Shown here piece by piece: positions 38,353 through 53,193 of a stretch of DNA of 64,000 bases; position 1 is the first letter of the stretch, and every line of letters starts with the position of its first letter. A model generated the notes under the pieces. That model made no database searches and was not told where the DNA came from. It worked only from the letters and a program-made list of their open reading frames with translations. The translations under genes were made by a program, and so were the position numbers. Where the stretch lies: assembly GCA_034336665.1 (NCBI GenBank), contig JAPFBE010000013.1:17711056-17775055 (forward strand), given 5' to 3'. Source of the stretch: Luscinia megarhynchos (taxonomy: Eukaryota; Chordata; Aves; Passeriformes; Turdidae).

Positions 38353-41300
38353 CTAAATATTTGAGAAATAATTCCTATAGTTTTGCCTCTGCAGCTGACC
38401 CAATGTGAGTCAGTTAGGTGAGCAGGTTTGTTCACATATGGCTGTCTTGATTCCCTTGCCACACTCTGTCTGTTCATTTAGTGCTGAATCACCACATTTC
38501 TGTGGGCTCCTCTCAGCAGGAATAATGTTGATTTCTGTTGAAAAGGAGAAAACAACACAAAAGTTTCTATTTTTCTAGTCCTACAGTGAAAATTCAATGG
38601 AGAACAGGGTTTCCAGCAGAGAAAATGGAAGGAAAAAAGAGGGAAGAAAAGAGGAGAAAGCTAAAACATTCTGAAAATTTACAGGGTGCACAGAGAGAAG
38701 GATGGATATCAGAAAGATCTATCAGAAAGGTAATTTTTCAGTTTCACCTCTCCTAGAAGTTCATTGGCTTGGAAGAACTGAGATCCCAGCAAAACACTAC
38801 CATAAATCTCTCACAGGCAATGTGCAGGAATTTTTGTTTTTTATAATCTCCAATACCTTTATTCAAACTCCCTAAATTCCTTCATGAGTACATAGCATCC
38901 CTGCATGCACCTTCCTGCTCGGTGAATACTACATGTGGGAATGCAGGAAGCAGGAGGAGAATAGCAGCTGGAACCAGAAGTTCAAACCCCATTCTGCAGC
39001 TGAGCTGGGTGCTCCCTCTCACTGTTTTACACACAGCAGTCGATTCACTAAAACCATTCTGCCCAATGCTCTGTCTTGTAATTATTTTTTCAAAATAGGT
39101 TCTCAAAAATTCTTCCCTTGATGGAAGTCATGGGAAGGCAAAATATACCTGCAGATTCATGCACTTGCCCTATTTATTGCTTTTCATTTCCAACTAACCT
39201 CCTTCCACCTTCATTTTAAACAAGAGGGACTTGCACTTCATCCCTGTAAAGTCAATGGCAAAACCATAACTGGTTTCTGTGGAACAAATGCTTTCAATTG
39301 TAAAAGAATGCTGATGATACTTATATTTTATTTTACTTTGCATTTCATCCACCTTATGAAACATTTTGTCCCTACCTTTTTTGTTGCACTGAAAGACAAA
39401 TTTAATCTGTTTAATATATAGTTAAAGGCATTCTGAAACACATAAATTATTTCCCTTGATATTCCTACATTTGAGACTGATTTTTTTTTCACTGCCAAAA
39501 AATTTTTATGCCACTGAATTTATTTTTTTTGCATTATCATTATATTTAGCCCTAGCTTGTGTAAAAAGCACAGCACACCTGATTTTAAGAAAAAAAAAGA
39601 CTTAGCCAATGATAATAACATTTTTTTTTCCAGAGTAGTTAATGAGGGAGATGAAGGATAATTTTCCAGCATAGTCTCAATTCTGATTACAGTAAAAGGC
39701 ATTTCAAGTGTTCAGCCCTTTGGTTTCCAATGTGTGCTCTAAGCATTGCACTTTGGGGCAGACCCTGAAATACCAATTTTCTGAAATAAATAAATAAAAT
39801 AAGGCCTTTTGTTTGGAAGTACTCCAGACAAGAGTAAAAGAGTCTGAAGCCCAGACAGCTCTTTCCACCTCTTTCACCTCAAGCCTCTTTCCACCTTCAC
39901 TGATACCCATTGTCAGGATTTGTAAGCAGAGGCTGGTTGGCCACAACAGATAACAGACATGAGGCTTTTATTCAAGAAGCATAATTTAGTGAGTGCTTTT
40001 TTTCATACATTCTTCTATTCCTGGCCACTTTTGGGGACAGAATCCAGTTAGGCTATCAGAATATTTAGCCTAATTTATAAATCCTCAAGAGCCATCCTAC
40101 CACAAGCAGTGGCACAAATAGCCTTGAACAGTGCCCATTCTGCAGGGAGCTGGGAGTATTTGGTGCTTCTGAAAATCAGAGCACTTGCTCTAACACCCAG
40201 AGAGGCCAAAGAATGAGTTCAAGTCTGAATATGTAGGACCTTGACTGTGACTCACTGATTTGTCACCCTCTGCAATGGCACTACAGGGATACAATTAAAG
40301 CCCAGTAGTGTTGTTTTGCATTTTTTTTTTTGATAGGTCTAAACCCCTTCTAGATAAAGTGATATAATTTGCTTCTTCAGACAGTGGGATTGGGCTTGTG
40401 TTGCTCTGCATGATCATATTTTGCCTCTCTGCTAGTTGGCTATTAATTGTGCTAACCATTTTGTCTAATATTAGGGCAAAAAGGCACTCCTCCTGATGTG
40501 CCATTTAGGTTAAATGCATTCTCCTTCTGTTCAACTTGTCTGATGCTGTAATGTTAAGCCAAGAACTTATCTAAGTAAAAAGATTAAACATATCTCTGAG
40601 GAATGCACAAGATCATTACAGTTGAATCATGAGGTTAAAGTGTTGCACTGAGGTTGAAAAATATCAGATAAAGAAGAGATTGAAAGGATAAATCCCGACT
40701 CATTTAGCATAGTTGCCCTATTCCACCTGCTAATGAAATTGGTATGTAAAGTGCATTGAAAAAGGGCTCTGCATGTTAGATGTTTCAGTACAAGTTACAC
40801 TGCATTCTGCTATGGAAAATGATGGCTTATTGTAATCATTCTTTAGGCTTGTTTTTCACTTGGGATCAGAGGAATGTAATTCAAACATAAAGAGAGTTGC
40901 CAATAATTCATTCTCAAAGAGCCCTATAAAGATATGTGGCCAATACTGTGGCCTCTTTCAGGAAAAATAATGGTCAGACATTTTGCATGAAATTATCATT
41001 TCATTAATGTACCGATCGTTCCAAATGCTTTCAGACTTAAGTATGAATTAAACAGTATCATATTCATCTTAGAGCTGTAGACACAAGCCTCATCACCTGC
41101 CATACCATTACATTTTATTTGCCTCTGGAAACAGACTTGTGCTTATAATATTTGAGCACTGGGAGGCCAGTGAAGAAAAGTCCTTCACCACATGGCAGGT
41201 CTAGGGTGGGCAGGCACTAACCCTCTTCACTGGTAAGTTTTTCAAAAAGCAAGCAGACCAATTTTAAAACAATTAGGAAGACAATGTAAGGCAAGAATAC

Positions 41301-42965
41301 ATCAAAGAGTAATTACACTGTGCTGTTACTGGACAATATTAGGGAAACAGGGATGTTTTTCAGACTTTCACAGCAAGTTTGCATGCATAAGGTAAATGTG
41401 TATCACTTTAAGGCAATGCATTCTACACATGGGGAATGTAGCCTGACACTACCTTTAAATTTAGGATGGTATTTTTTAGTCAGAAATGAGGGTTCTTTGC
41501 CACATTTTGCATTTTGCAAGTTGTATATGACACTTATGTCTTAAACTGCCAGAGGCATCCAAAGGTAGGGTTTTAAACAGATGTCAGGCTGAAGGTGTAC
41601 TGAAAAATGATCACAAAAATAGTATAATTTAGACTTTATGTATGTGCCTTAAGTGCCATGCAGATGAAATTCCCATGACCTCATGGCTGTGACCTTTGAA
41701 TCTCTTAGAAGAGGATGAAGACTTCAGTGAACTGATGATAGCTGTGTTAGAATTGTCTGAAGGCTCAGGTGAAAACTGTATTTTGTACGAAGGCTGAGCT
41801 TCTAATCTCATCATGCAGCTCTGCTGAATCTGTGGTTTCCAAGCACATCTGTCATAACAGGCTCTAACCACAGCCAAGGCAGAGCCTAAATTCTACACCC
41901 ACTTCTGCCACAGGTTAGCACTTACAGTGCTAAACACTGAAAATCAAGTAGTTCCCCAGACAGGAAGACTAATGAGCCCCATTTCCTGTAAATTTATGGC
42001 TCATGGCTAATTGGATTTGGCTGAAGGGAAGATGAAAGAGCCACCTGAAGTTTTCCTTGCAGCTGTAGCTTCTCTACAGGCTTTTTCCTACATGGATGGA
42101 TTTTCAGATGTCTAGTAAGGATTGAACACTTTTTACTTCCTCTTTCTCACTTGTCAAAGACATGTTTTTTCCCATGCTCACACACCTATTTTCATATAAC
42201 TAATTGTTTTAATTATGTTCTTATATTCTACCCACATCGAATTTGATTAGAATTGGACTGTAGGTCAGAATACCCTAAAGCACAGTCCATGAAAGAACAG
42301 AAGTCCTGCTTCTATAAAAATGATAATCAGCTTTTGGAGAGCAATCTAGGTTTACAGAGTAAACTCATTGTCCCACTCCAGAACCAAGGAGTCACAAGCT
42401 CAGAAAAAATGCAAGTCAGGCAACCAGCACTACAATCACAATGTCTGGGAATCAGGACACAAATTTGCAGCATGCAGCAGAAGTGAAGAGCTTAGGGTAG
42501 AGATTTCTGCCTGAAAATGTGGCAGTTTCTCAATGTTCATAACCAGCAGCCTTCACTTGGGCTCAGGTTCTTTTTTATTGTTCTGTTTATTTCCTAGGGA
42601 CTATTTTCATTAAATAGAAACCACCATTACTTCCTGGAAACTAGAAGACTGGCAAGAGGCCATTCCCTTCACCTCATACCAATCAGGAACTATGAGACAG
42701 CTGCTGCTGTGGCTTTTCAGAAAGGTTACACAGGAGGCAATGAGGGGAAAGTCTCTTTTTTCTTCTCCTTAGCTCTCCAAAACTTACAGTTCTCAAATTG
42801 ACTCCTGAGCCACCTCCTTCTCTCTACTCCCTCCCTCAGTGAATTAGTTACCTTTCCTATGTCTTAGGTTCCATTTCTCCTCAATAAGTGAGTGTCAGCC
42901 TAACCCAAACAACACCTGCAGCTATCCTGGTGGGCACTAGAAATCTGCAGGGCTGTTATTAGCTG

Positions 42966-43020
42966 GATATTATAGGTGGGAAAACGAAGATGGAGGGAAT
43001 TTAAGTGACCTGATCTGACA
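42966..43020 (-). mobile_element. Possible MIR fragment
   Basis: GATATTATAGGTGGGAAAAC followed by GAATTTAAGTGACCTGATC resembles the complement of the MIR core around 'gatgaggaaactgag ... gttaagtgacttg'. The match is short and diverged. Confidence 0.4.
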
Positions 43021-46000
43021 GAAAACATGGTTCAATGACTTAATATGAGCCTTACATGACAGCACACACCAAACATCAGGGTTTGTGCAACTCTTATTGT
43101 GCAAAATATAGGAGTTTGTTTCAGTTATAGAAAGGCAACATCAGCTTCTGTTGGCAGGGAAGCTGCTTGCTTAAGAAGTTTTTTTAACTCTGACCCACCC
43201 TCCCTGTTGAAAGTCCTTTAGCAGCCTCTATTCCCTGTGATCTGGAAGGTCCAGCACAACTTACAGCTGGCTGGCAGAATGCTTTGGCAGGGAGTCTTGA
43301 GCTTTGAGATTGCTGATAAATCTTCTAAGGCCTTTCATATCTGTTGGTGGATGGGGAAATGGCAGCAGAGAGAGAGAAAAGGGATGGGAAGAACATGAGA
43401 TCCTCCAAAAAGTGTCGTTGACTGGAAATTTTAGAGTACAGGAAGAAAGAAAAGATTTGGTTATTTCTGGAGGGTTTTTTCCTCAGAAAATTAGAGGCGA
43501 ATCAAACAAGCACTTTCAGTTGTTTTTACGGATGAGAACTCCCAACCAAAACTATCCATGAAAAGGAAAAAATGAATAAATGCAAGCAAAAATTCTTAAG
43601 CCAGCAAAACTCTAGAAACATCAGTTTAATATGCTCCACATGTGAAATATTTATATGCATTTAAAACCAGATGAAATTTCACAGTGGTTATGTTATGTAA
43701 CCACAAGGTTGCATTAACAACTCTGAAGGTGACAAAAGCATGAATGAATGTGGTAAGCTCTTTATGCATGAAAGAAACAAGGCCAACAAAGACCTAAGAA
43801 AAAAAAACCTAACAACTTCAGTTTATTTTGCTTTTCAGGCACCCAAGGCTGTGGACTATCTGACTGTATATTTTTTACCGTGCTGGGTTTGCAATAAATT
43901 CTGAAAATGAAGCAGGGATTTGCCTCTTTGCATGTCACAGACATAATTCAAGGGCTGGACAAAGAATGTTTTAAAGGAAAAATGAAAATATTATTTCATT
44001 AGCAGTGTAGCTACAAGGCAACATGAGGAACAAAGCAATTAAAGTAGGAACTATGGATAGTTTGGTAGAAAATAAAACACATCTAACATCACAGCAACTT
44101 AATGTGGGCCCATCTAGTTGTTTAATGACTTAAATATGTCTCTGTTTAAACATATAGAAACTGCAGAGACACAAGTGTATACAGACATGTTAATTTAGAG
44201 AGGTCTGTGCAGGCTTCTTTGCCTTTGCTGTTATTGTTATCATTGGGCCTTTAGAATGAATCTTGTCCAAGATGCTTTCCTGTGTCTGCTCTTCACAATG
44301 ACATGAAACAGAGATGACCTTAGCCAAAGCTGAAGTGTATGTGGTAATGTTTTTCATGGCAATCAGAGTTACTAAGTGTTTGGTGAGCAGGATCCATGGT
44401 GCTGCTTCCTGAGGCCAGCCTCCTCTCCACTGCAGCCAGCCTGACCACACAACCTATTCATGGCACTGACTGGGATCTCACAGAAATGCATTCAGACCTC
44501 AATTGCCATTACTCTGTTTCCTACACAGGATAGAAATCTGGTTTAAAGCCTAAACTACGATTCACATCCAAATGATGCCACCTTGCCCTCTATGTACGTT
44601 GTCCCTTTCCTTTGGTGGCTTTGCTTCATGAATGATAAAGAGCAACCAGATCCTTCTTAGACTTTATCCTGCTAGCCTTTTAATCCTTGCAAGACAACTC
44701 TTCAGTGATCTAAACACTTTTTCTGTTTTAGGTAACCAGCTTCTGTTCATCTCTTGAATAAGAAACTTAATCCTTAAGAGGCATCACTCTGTCAGTGCCT
44801 TGTGCCTTGAACAATGACTCCAAAACTCTCCTTGACTTCACTGCAAGTATCCTCCCAATAACCTCTGCAGCACAGCTGCCTTCCTTGTGTTTGAAAAGCA
44901 CTAGTCATCATCTTCACCTGTGAATTAATAACTGCAAGTGGATTTTCACTAAACTCCAGGTGCCAGTACCAGGATGACAACAAGAACATGTCTGCAGCCC
45001 AAACACCCATAATATCACTTACTATAAAATGTTCTCTCAGACCATGATGCTCTGATACAGTGAAAAATAGGGATCATTAATCTCTACTTTCCAGACCAAT
45101 AATATGAAATATTCAACCCATAATGCCCATGTGTTATTAAAGGGAGTACTGTGAGGCTGCTTTGGATATGAAATTGGTCTCCAATTAGCATTTTCTCTTC
45201 TATTTTTTTTTGCATCAGGGACCAGCAGGAAACCAATGAATGGCAGCTAAGCAATGAGAAGAATAAAAGCACTTGGAAGCAAAAATCATCAAGTCAATAA
45301 TAATGCTGTTCCTATTATTGAGGGAAAACATAAGTGTTGTATAAATAAGCCTTATGCTTCTGTATGCCAGTCCATAAATATGTAGTTCTGAAGATAGAAA
45401 TCAATATTATGTAATTCACTGCAACAGATATAATTAGAGAACAATTCCTGGAATCCTTTCTCCCTCCCTCCTTGACAAAAATTTACTCTCCTTCCTTGCC
45501 TATATGATTCTTGTCACATCAAAGAACTTTCAGTGGAGCAAATACAAATCCTTAGAATTGCAACAATGAAATATGCAAAATAGAGAAGAAAGGCTCCTTT
45601 GCAATGCTGATCACACTAATTGCTTTTGTAGCTAAAAGCTTGGTTGGGAATAATTCAAGGTATAATTATCAAGTTAGAAATAGATGAGCATCCTATAGGA
45701 GCTTGGAAAAAGAGGGAGGTAGAAATCAAAGGATCCTTAAAACATAACCTAATGCATAAGAATATTGTAAATTTAAACATAAAAATGTCTTCCCTTTCAT
45801 TCAAAATGGGGAAATGTCTCCTGATTATATATTTAAAAGATAAATAAAACCAACCATCATCAGGAGAACACTAGCATTCACTAATGAACACTGGATATTA
45901 AGGACAAAAATAATACCTAATGTATGCTAAAGGTTATGGGGATGCTCTGTGTCAACTTGGAAAGACTTTGGATTAGATCCAGTTTGTACTGAAGCAAAGG

Positions 46001-48693
46001 CAGACTCACAGAAAATATCAAGAGTTCAAGTGTCTGTATCTTTCCAATACTGTTAGCTAAGAAGGGGATTCAAATGCTAGAGATGTAGGAAATTCCATCC
46101 TGCAGTCATCCTTTTACAAAAGGCACTGAAGATCTTTACCCCTTTTTTGTGGAGAATGAAAATATGTTTTCAACCCACGACAAAATGATCAGCATCCCCA
46201 CTGGCCTAAATTCTGGGGAAGCACTTGTTTCTTCCTCTGCTACAGTTCATCAGGTGGGTAATTCTCACTACTAAAAGTGAGAGCCACAGGATGTCCTCTC
46301 AAAACAGATAGGAAGGATGAAAGCCTCACAACATGAGGGAAGGCTGTGGCCTCCTCATTTATTTTGGCCTGTTCAGTGGATTGCCACTGACCCCCTGTTA
46401 CCTAAAAATTGCTCACCAGCTTTCAGGTTTTATATTTCTTTTTTTCCCCCCATCCCTCCATCTTAAAATAAATAGTCTCTATAGCAACTGTTTTGCATCT
46501 AAAGGATAGGGACAAAAGGGATGCAGTTTATTTCAAGGGATGTTTTACTTTCCAGAAGTCACTTCTTAAACAGCACACGTGCAATATATGTGTATACTTT
46601 GTATGTACTAAAATCTCTGGAATTCACACAGATTCCTGTGGCCTCCCACAAAATGCCTTGCCTGAGATTCCTGACAGGACCTGGCTCAGCAAGCGTGGTG
46701 CTCTGTGCTCCCATTCTCCCTAAAGCTGATCCCCAGAGTTTGGTCCCACAAAAACCTGAGTGAATAGTCACGTTTGCCCTGCAAACTCCACTCCATCCAG
46801 GACCATGCTGGAAACAAGCATGAGCTTTTAGCCAAGATGTCTCAGAGGTAAAGCATTATTACTTTTCCAATGTGGCACTGAAGTGTTTACCATTCACTTC
46901 CCACAACGAGGAACAAAGATAATGAACAATGACTTTGAAATTAATATGCAGTAACAATAAATCAGTTATTTAAAGCAAGTCATTCAAAATTATTTTGTTT
47001 CTAGTTTATAACAAAGGAATATTCAGACTCAAGATTTCTCCTTTACAAAAGCACTCTTCCCCAAAAGCTGCCATTTTGCCTTCACCTTGGCAATGTTTAC
47101 TTTTTAGCCACAGCTCTGGAAAATTAACAAATACACGCTTTTGCATTTTAGGCTAATTTAAGTGAAAGCAATACTTGATGGTATTATACCTCCTTAAAAT
47201 ACTATTGTAAGAGACAGCCTGGGGAACCACTCCTCTGCTGCTTTAGAACAATGCACAGTTCTGTTCAACTTCCCAAGCAGCAAAGAATGCTGGTTTATCA
47301 TAACTGCTTGGAAGGCTGCCATGCCACAGCCTATCTCTTTTCTTTATTATTGTAATCTCTTACTTCTTAAACTCAGAGGATGGATACCCAGTGGACTGGG
47401 GAGAATATTTTGTATGATTCTGACACCTTTGAGAAAATCAAGCTATGCTGTTTGCTTATCACTCATCAAACATGGAAAAGCTCAGGCAATACATACACAC
47501 TCTAATAATTGTGCAGTGCCTTTGGATGTAAGCCTCTGTGATATATAACTATATAATGGGTGCTGAGAAGGTGCTTTGAGCAGAGAAATATGGTGTATGA
47601 AGCTAAAACACCGTGTTTTGTGGGTCTGTAAGAGTATATGCTCTCCAAAAACACACATATAATTTCCTTCAGTTTAACATTCATAATCACATACTTTAGT
47701 AGTTCCACGTACAAATTACATGGAGAGAATATCTGTAGAGGTAACTGTAAAAGAGAATAAACTTCAGGATGAGTAGATATTGGTTATTTTCTACAATAAG
47801 GCAGATTTCTGGTGGCTGAGAAGGTTTTTTGAATTTCAGTGATAAGAGAAAAAGAAAAGCAGTTGCTCTAGATGAAACTAGTGATAAACTACATGGTAAT
47901 CTTAATTTCACAAAAATACAGGCTATGTTTCATAGTATTCATGGAAGTTTGCTTTCATTCCTTATAGAAACACTGCAAGTATTTAGCTCCTGATGGAGAA
48001 AACCACCCTAATTTCTACAGAGACACAGTATTGTAGGAAATGTCTTGGCACTGTCAAGACTGATTTCCATGTGGCCAGGCAGAAAAACCAATGCCACAGA
48101 GTCTGGCCAGCATCACACTTGACCCACAGGCTGAGGTGGTTTTATCTCATCACAAGTAGAAGGGGGTAAATTGACTAGGAACCTGTGGGAGAGGGGAAAT
48201 GAGCTTAATAAACTCCTTGTCTGATTTGGGAACCGTGGGCACTCAGACCCTCTCAGGATTGGTCTACTGTATTTTCAAGAACACTAACAATGGAAATTCC
48301 TGGCTATGTTCAACGAGGTTTTGGATATTTTGTCCTCTAGATGACAGAGATCTTCATGCTAAAAAGAATTAACACTGAAATGGATGAAAAGAGTTCTGCT
48401 TTTGGTGGACTGAAACATCTTCATTTTAAGAATTAATTTTTCTTTTCCAGGGGCCTGATTCACTCCTGTTGAATCAAAGCAGAAGGGTTTGGACTTTTGG
48501 GGATTTGTTGTTATTTTTTTGCTTTTCAATAATATCAGTGATGACAGTGTAATACTGCAGATTTTGAGGGAAAAAAAATATGTTCTTTTTACTTTTCTTT
48601 TCTTTTTTCTCTTAGATATCCATTTATTGCTGTGAGTAACTAAGTCTACAGGAGAAGCCAGCTCAGGTAATTCTTTCAATTTCAACTAAGAGA

Positions 48694-48742
48694 ATAAAAA
48701 AAAAGAAAGAAAATGAAAAAAAAAAAAAAAAAAAAAAAGAAG
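48694..48742. repeat. A-rich tract with A23
   Basis: AATAAAAAAAAAGAAAGAAAA leads into a pure A run of 23 at 48716-48738. It could be a retroposon tail, but the upstream sequence shows no recognisable element. Confidence 0.85.
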
Positions 48743-48810
48743 CCAGAAATGGTGAGCACTATTGTCACTGATGAAAATTTTTTTACCTTTAGAAAAGGCT
48801 ACAAAATCCT

Positions 48811-48856
48811 GTGATCTCCAGGATCTTTAAAGATCACCTGTGATCTCCTGTGATCT
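48811..48856. repeat. GTGATCTCC-type repeats with a GATC palindrome
   Basis: The word GTGATCT occurs at 48811, 48840 and 48850 (first and second followed by CC). Between them lies a perfect 14-bp palindrome GATCTTTAAAGATC at 48822-48835. The block is a small mixture of direct and inverted repeats, probably made by local duplication and slippage. Confidence 0.7.
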
Positions 48857-51800
48857 TCACTGAGTCAAAATTCCCATTACAGCCAATAGGAATTTTGCCT
48901 TATGAATGAGAAAAAGCTTTTTCCCCAGAACATCAGTATTTTACAGAAATGTTTCAAAATCTTCAGTTATAATAAGGTCATCTAGAAACACTTCTGGAAT
49001 AGTTGCACAGTTTTTCATAATAGCATTGCAGCCAATATTTGTACAAAAGTCAGACATGAATCAAGCTAAAATTACCCTCAAGTTGACTTTAAAATTCTGA
49101 AATCAATATTTAGTTTAGGAATTAATGAAGCTAAATTACTTAAATGAATTAATTAAGCTTAATGGCTTTAGTTTAAACTTTAGAAGAACTGTAAGAAGGG
49201 GATTTTTGGCAGGCAGAACTTGTCCTGCCTTCTGTGTTTTTAGATTACTATGTAACTTGTCGTGCCTGAATCTCTCCAGGTTGCCTATACTGCAGCTAGG
49301 AGATGCTTAATAGTTACAGAAAAGGATCCAAGGACAAACATTTTGATTTTTTTCCCCTCAGTGATTCTTTACATGATCTCCAGTAAACTCCTTACTCTCA
49401 ACCCATGTATTTGTTAAAATAGGAAAAATCACACCATAAAAAATAATCCAACCTCATAAAAGGTGCTGCAAAAATTAATTATTATTCAAATATGTTCAGT
49501 GACGCTTAGGTGACAGAGTCTAAGTGCAGTGTGATTGCTACACCTTGGATTGGTGCAAACCATGAAAATAAACCTCTGTATACTGTACACCTGATAAATT
49601 AGTGTGAGGAAAATGGGCAGCTGTAGCTCAGATGCCCGTGAGCTCCTGCAGCTGGGCTGCAAAGGCCTTTGCAAGTGTGTGCACACATTCCAGCACCGAG
49701 CTGTAGGCTGTTGCTCTGACTATTCCCAAGTATTCTCGTTTAACTGAGCAGGTTCCAGCAATCAGATGGATTAATGACATGTTGCTTCATAACACCGAGT
49801 CAAGTGTTCCTCCTTATGAAAAGATAAAGCAAAATAAACCACTCCACTAACAAGATTCATTAAGAAGGAAAGCAGCCTGATTCAACAGCGATGTGGCACC
49901 TGCTGCACAGCCTGCCTGCAGCTCCAGCTGCAGGAGGGGAGGAGAGGGGAAGAGCTGGATGTCATCCAGCACTGCCTGCCCCCACACGGTGTGTGCTAGC
50001 CTTTGAGAACATCCTAGGATCAACAAAAACCCCTGCAAAAGACTGTATGCTAACTTTTGTTTCCTAAAGCCCAAAAGGTCTTGCTCCCAAAGGCACATGC
50101 AGCTAATTAATGCAGTTTTCAGGCCTTCTGGTGTTGCTATTTCTCACTTCCTCTCTCCTTCCCCAACACAAGCTGCCAGAAAGAGCAAAAGCACAAACTG
50201 CATAAACACCAAGCTAATGATCTGAGCCCAGTAAGTGATTAGAATCCTCAGGTCACATCAGTGAACCCTGTGGATGCTCATCTCTTAGCTCAAACTTTGA
50301 GCAAACCTCCCAAACACCATCAGCTGCAAGCCTCTTCTAGCCAATCTCCAGTGACATCATATTTTAGCATCTGTAGTGCATTACCCCTGCATCTTTACAC
50401 CTGTCAGCCTCACCCATAACTTTGTCATGGTTATCACTGGTGACATAAAAAATGTGGGAAATGGCATCAAAAATCAGGCAAACACAAACAAGTGGCACAG
50501 GTATTTTTTTGTTGACTTTGGTAAAGCAACACATGCAAATTCACTACAGAGCTTACTATTTATGTTTCTCTTCTGTTTGTCTTGTCATTATGAGGCTATT
50601 TGAACTCTTTCTATCAGGTTGCAAACTGAATGTCATGCTCCTACTGATGCTGCAGGAGCTTTGATTTCTGAGACTGGGATTGCATCTTCTCTTTGTATTC
50701 TCTCATCCTACTGATTTCAGTTCTGAGCTGATGCATCTCTAGATGTCATGTAGTGCCAAAGTTGTGAACAAAGTATACTCAATGGCAGGTAACTAATGTG
50801 CATCCAACACCACAAGTATCACTTACTTTTTCACACTCAGTTTCTCACAACAGATTGGTCTGATAGTTCTTAGCAAGAGTCAGGGCTGAGATTGAAGAAT
50901 ATGATGGATGAGTGTTTAATTGTGAAAATGACAAATAAAGAAGTCCTAAAATAAAAAGGCTGGAAAGTGATCTTTCCAATCCTGTGTGGCTGCTACAGCT
51001 AGCACTAGCTATTCTGTCTCAGAGCACTTTAGGATATAACAGACTTTATTTCAGTGTCAGGTGCTTGAAGTTTTCCCTGTAGGGTGCAGTCATTGCTGTT
51101 TCATGTGTTAGGGACAGAATCTGGGCTTCTTAATCACAAATTCAGTAATCTGAGTAGCACTCTAAAATCATCTACTGAGTAAGATAAAAAATTTTCTGAA
51201 TGCCCCTCACTGTGTGTTAAGATATAGAGATCTTGATGTGGGGCAAGGCCAGTGCAGTGCTGACACAGGCAGGCATGGCAATAGTGGCCATGACTTGAGC
51301 TGGATGCTGCACTGAGCAGCCACATCTTCAGACATTTGTGAGGAGGAAAGGAATTTGGCACATATGAAGGGAGAAGCTGTTCCAGCCTGCAAAGCTGGAT
51401 GAGGAGACAAAGAAAGCAGTCAGAGAGGAAGTGAAGGAAAACTAGTGCTCAAGGGAGGGGTGCAGAGGTGGGAAAGAGAGGACAGAGCCAGCTGTAGCTG
51501 CAGATCACTCTATCTGACCAGCCCACAGAAATGTGTGACCAAAACATAGCAGGCCTCAGCCTTAACATCTGTGCTGAACTCGTGCCCTTCAAGGCCTTGC
51601 TGTCAGGAGGGGCTGCAGCAATGGGAACCAGAGCCCACATGGAAGCACAGGGCACAATGGCCCCATTATCCACAGCACTTGCACTTGTCCAGCACCAGGG
51701 CAAAATCCCCTGAACCATGTCAAGACCTTTGAAATGTCAGGCTTTCCCAGCTCTGGGCACTTGTGCCTTACAGCTCTGAAAAGGACAGCAGAATCTGGGC

Positions 51801-53147
51801 TGCAAAGAGTCACTGCAGGCTGTTTACAGAGGAAGGAAAGCAGGGCCAAACAAAAAGAAGGAAAATGTGCCTGAGAAAGGAGATTTTTGCATCAATCTGT
51901 GAGATTGTGCCTGGTAATTAGCTTAGGAATCACGGATTTGTTGAAAACATTTGATGTGAAGCTGCCTTGGGAGAGGGGGAGCAGATTGAAAGTAGTGGTG
52001 TTGAGGAGTATTTATTAACAAGTCTCTTAAATTGAAGGGCAAATAGCCAATGAAATATGACTTGTGAATTTAATCAAGTTTTGTCAGCATATGGTACCAC
52101 TCAGGGGACATGAAAAAGGCATTTTTGTTACATATGTACGTGTGACTGGCAAGGAAGCTGTAATGAGAAGACTGAAGCAAAAAATAGATGTTTCTTGTAA
52201 ATATATTTGAGCACAGGAAATGAAGCAACAAAGAATCTGCCCAAACATACATTAGTGATAATACTAATTCATGAGAATTTTGAGCTGTATGACCTGCAGT
52301 GTAAATGCTCTGAACTCCTTGTAAAAGAAATAAGAATATGCAAAGAATCAAACAAGAAAAGAAATTAATAGGACTTTTTTTTATATAGAAGTCACTTGTG
52401 CAAAATATTATTAATTTCTGGTCAAGATTTTGAAAAAAATAATAATTCACAATAGAGTGATTTACTATGTATGGACTCATCCAATGTCCATGCTCCAAAA
52501 TTCCCTTCAGACTTCACAGGGTGCCCACTCCCAAACTGTTGCATCGTTTTTCGGTCTTCAATCAGAGTCCACAATTTTAAAAACTTATCTGAGAGTCACA
52601 GAAAACTCATGAACTGCAAATAGAGAAGAAAGAGAAACAAGATGTCCCATGTGAACTTGGAAATATTCCCAGTATTCCCATTATACCCCTGGAAGGGTTT
52701 CAGTGGGCTTTGGCTCAAGCTTGTGAACACTGGGATGGTATCAAGAAGAAGAGAAATTTTCAGCTAATTACTTCTTTTGCACTAATTTCCCAGGAGAATA
52801 TTATACTTCCAAAGTGCTAAAAGAGGATAACCACGTCATATAGGAGAAATATTGTAAAAATTTTAAGTTGAACACAGTATCATTCCTTCATGGTCTGAAA
52901 CCTTTCAATTTTGAATCAAAGATGGAAAGGTAGAGAGAAGGAAAAGTAGAAGCTGTGACTTTTCCATGTCTGAAACAAGCTCTGCTGGTCTGATGGCTCT
53001 TTGCTTTCCAAAAACAGTAATGTATTTTGACCAAAAACTCAGCCCACATAAAATTACAGCACCAAAAGAGAAACCTCATTAATTACTGTTCACAAAATAT
53101 GTCTGTTGTAATCATGTTTTTAAGTACTCAGATCATTCTTAATGACT

Positions 53148-53193
53148 AAGAAAAGGAAAGAAAGGAAATAAAAAGGAAAAAAAGAAAATAAAG
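53148..53193. repeat. Purine-rich GGAAA-type tract
   Basis: AAAGGAAAG-type words form a degenerate purine run of about 45 bp. The motif family (AAAGG, AAAAGG) is the same as on the minus strand of the array at 12308-12785, at a far smaller size. Confidence 0.75.

Noticed and set aside
49618..49670. TGTAGCTCAGATG as a tRNA box A
   Set aside because: No box B at a suitable distance and no cloverleaf could be drawn.
52070..52498. 142-codon minus-strand frame with hydrophobic stretches
   Set aside because: Phe/Leu/Ile/Tyr-rich composition follows from AT-rich DNA; no membrane-protein family is recognised.
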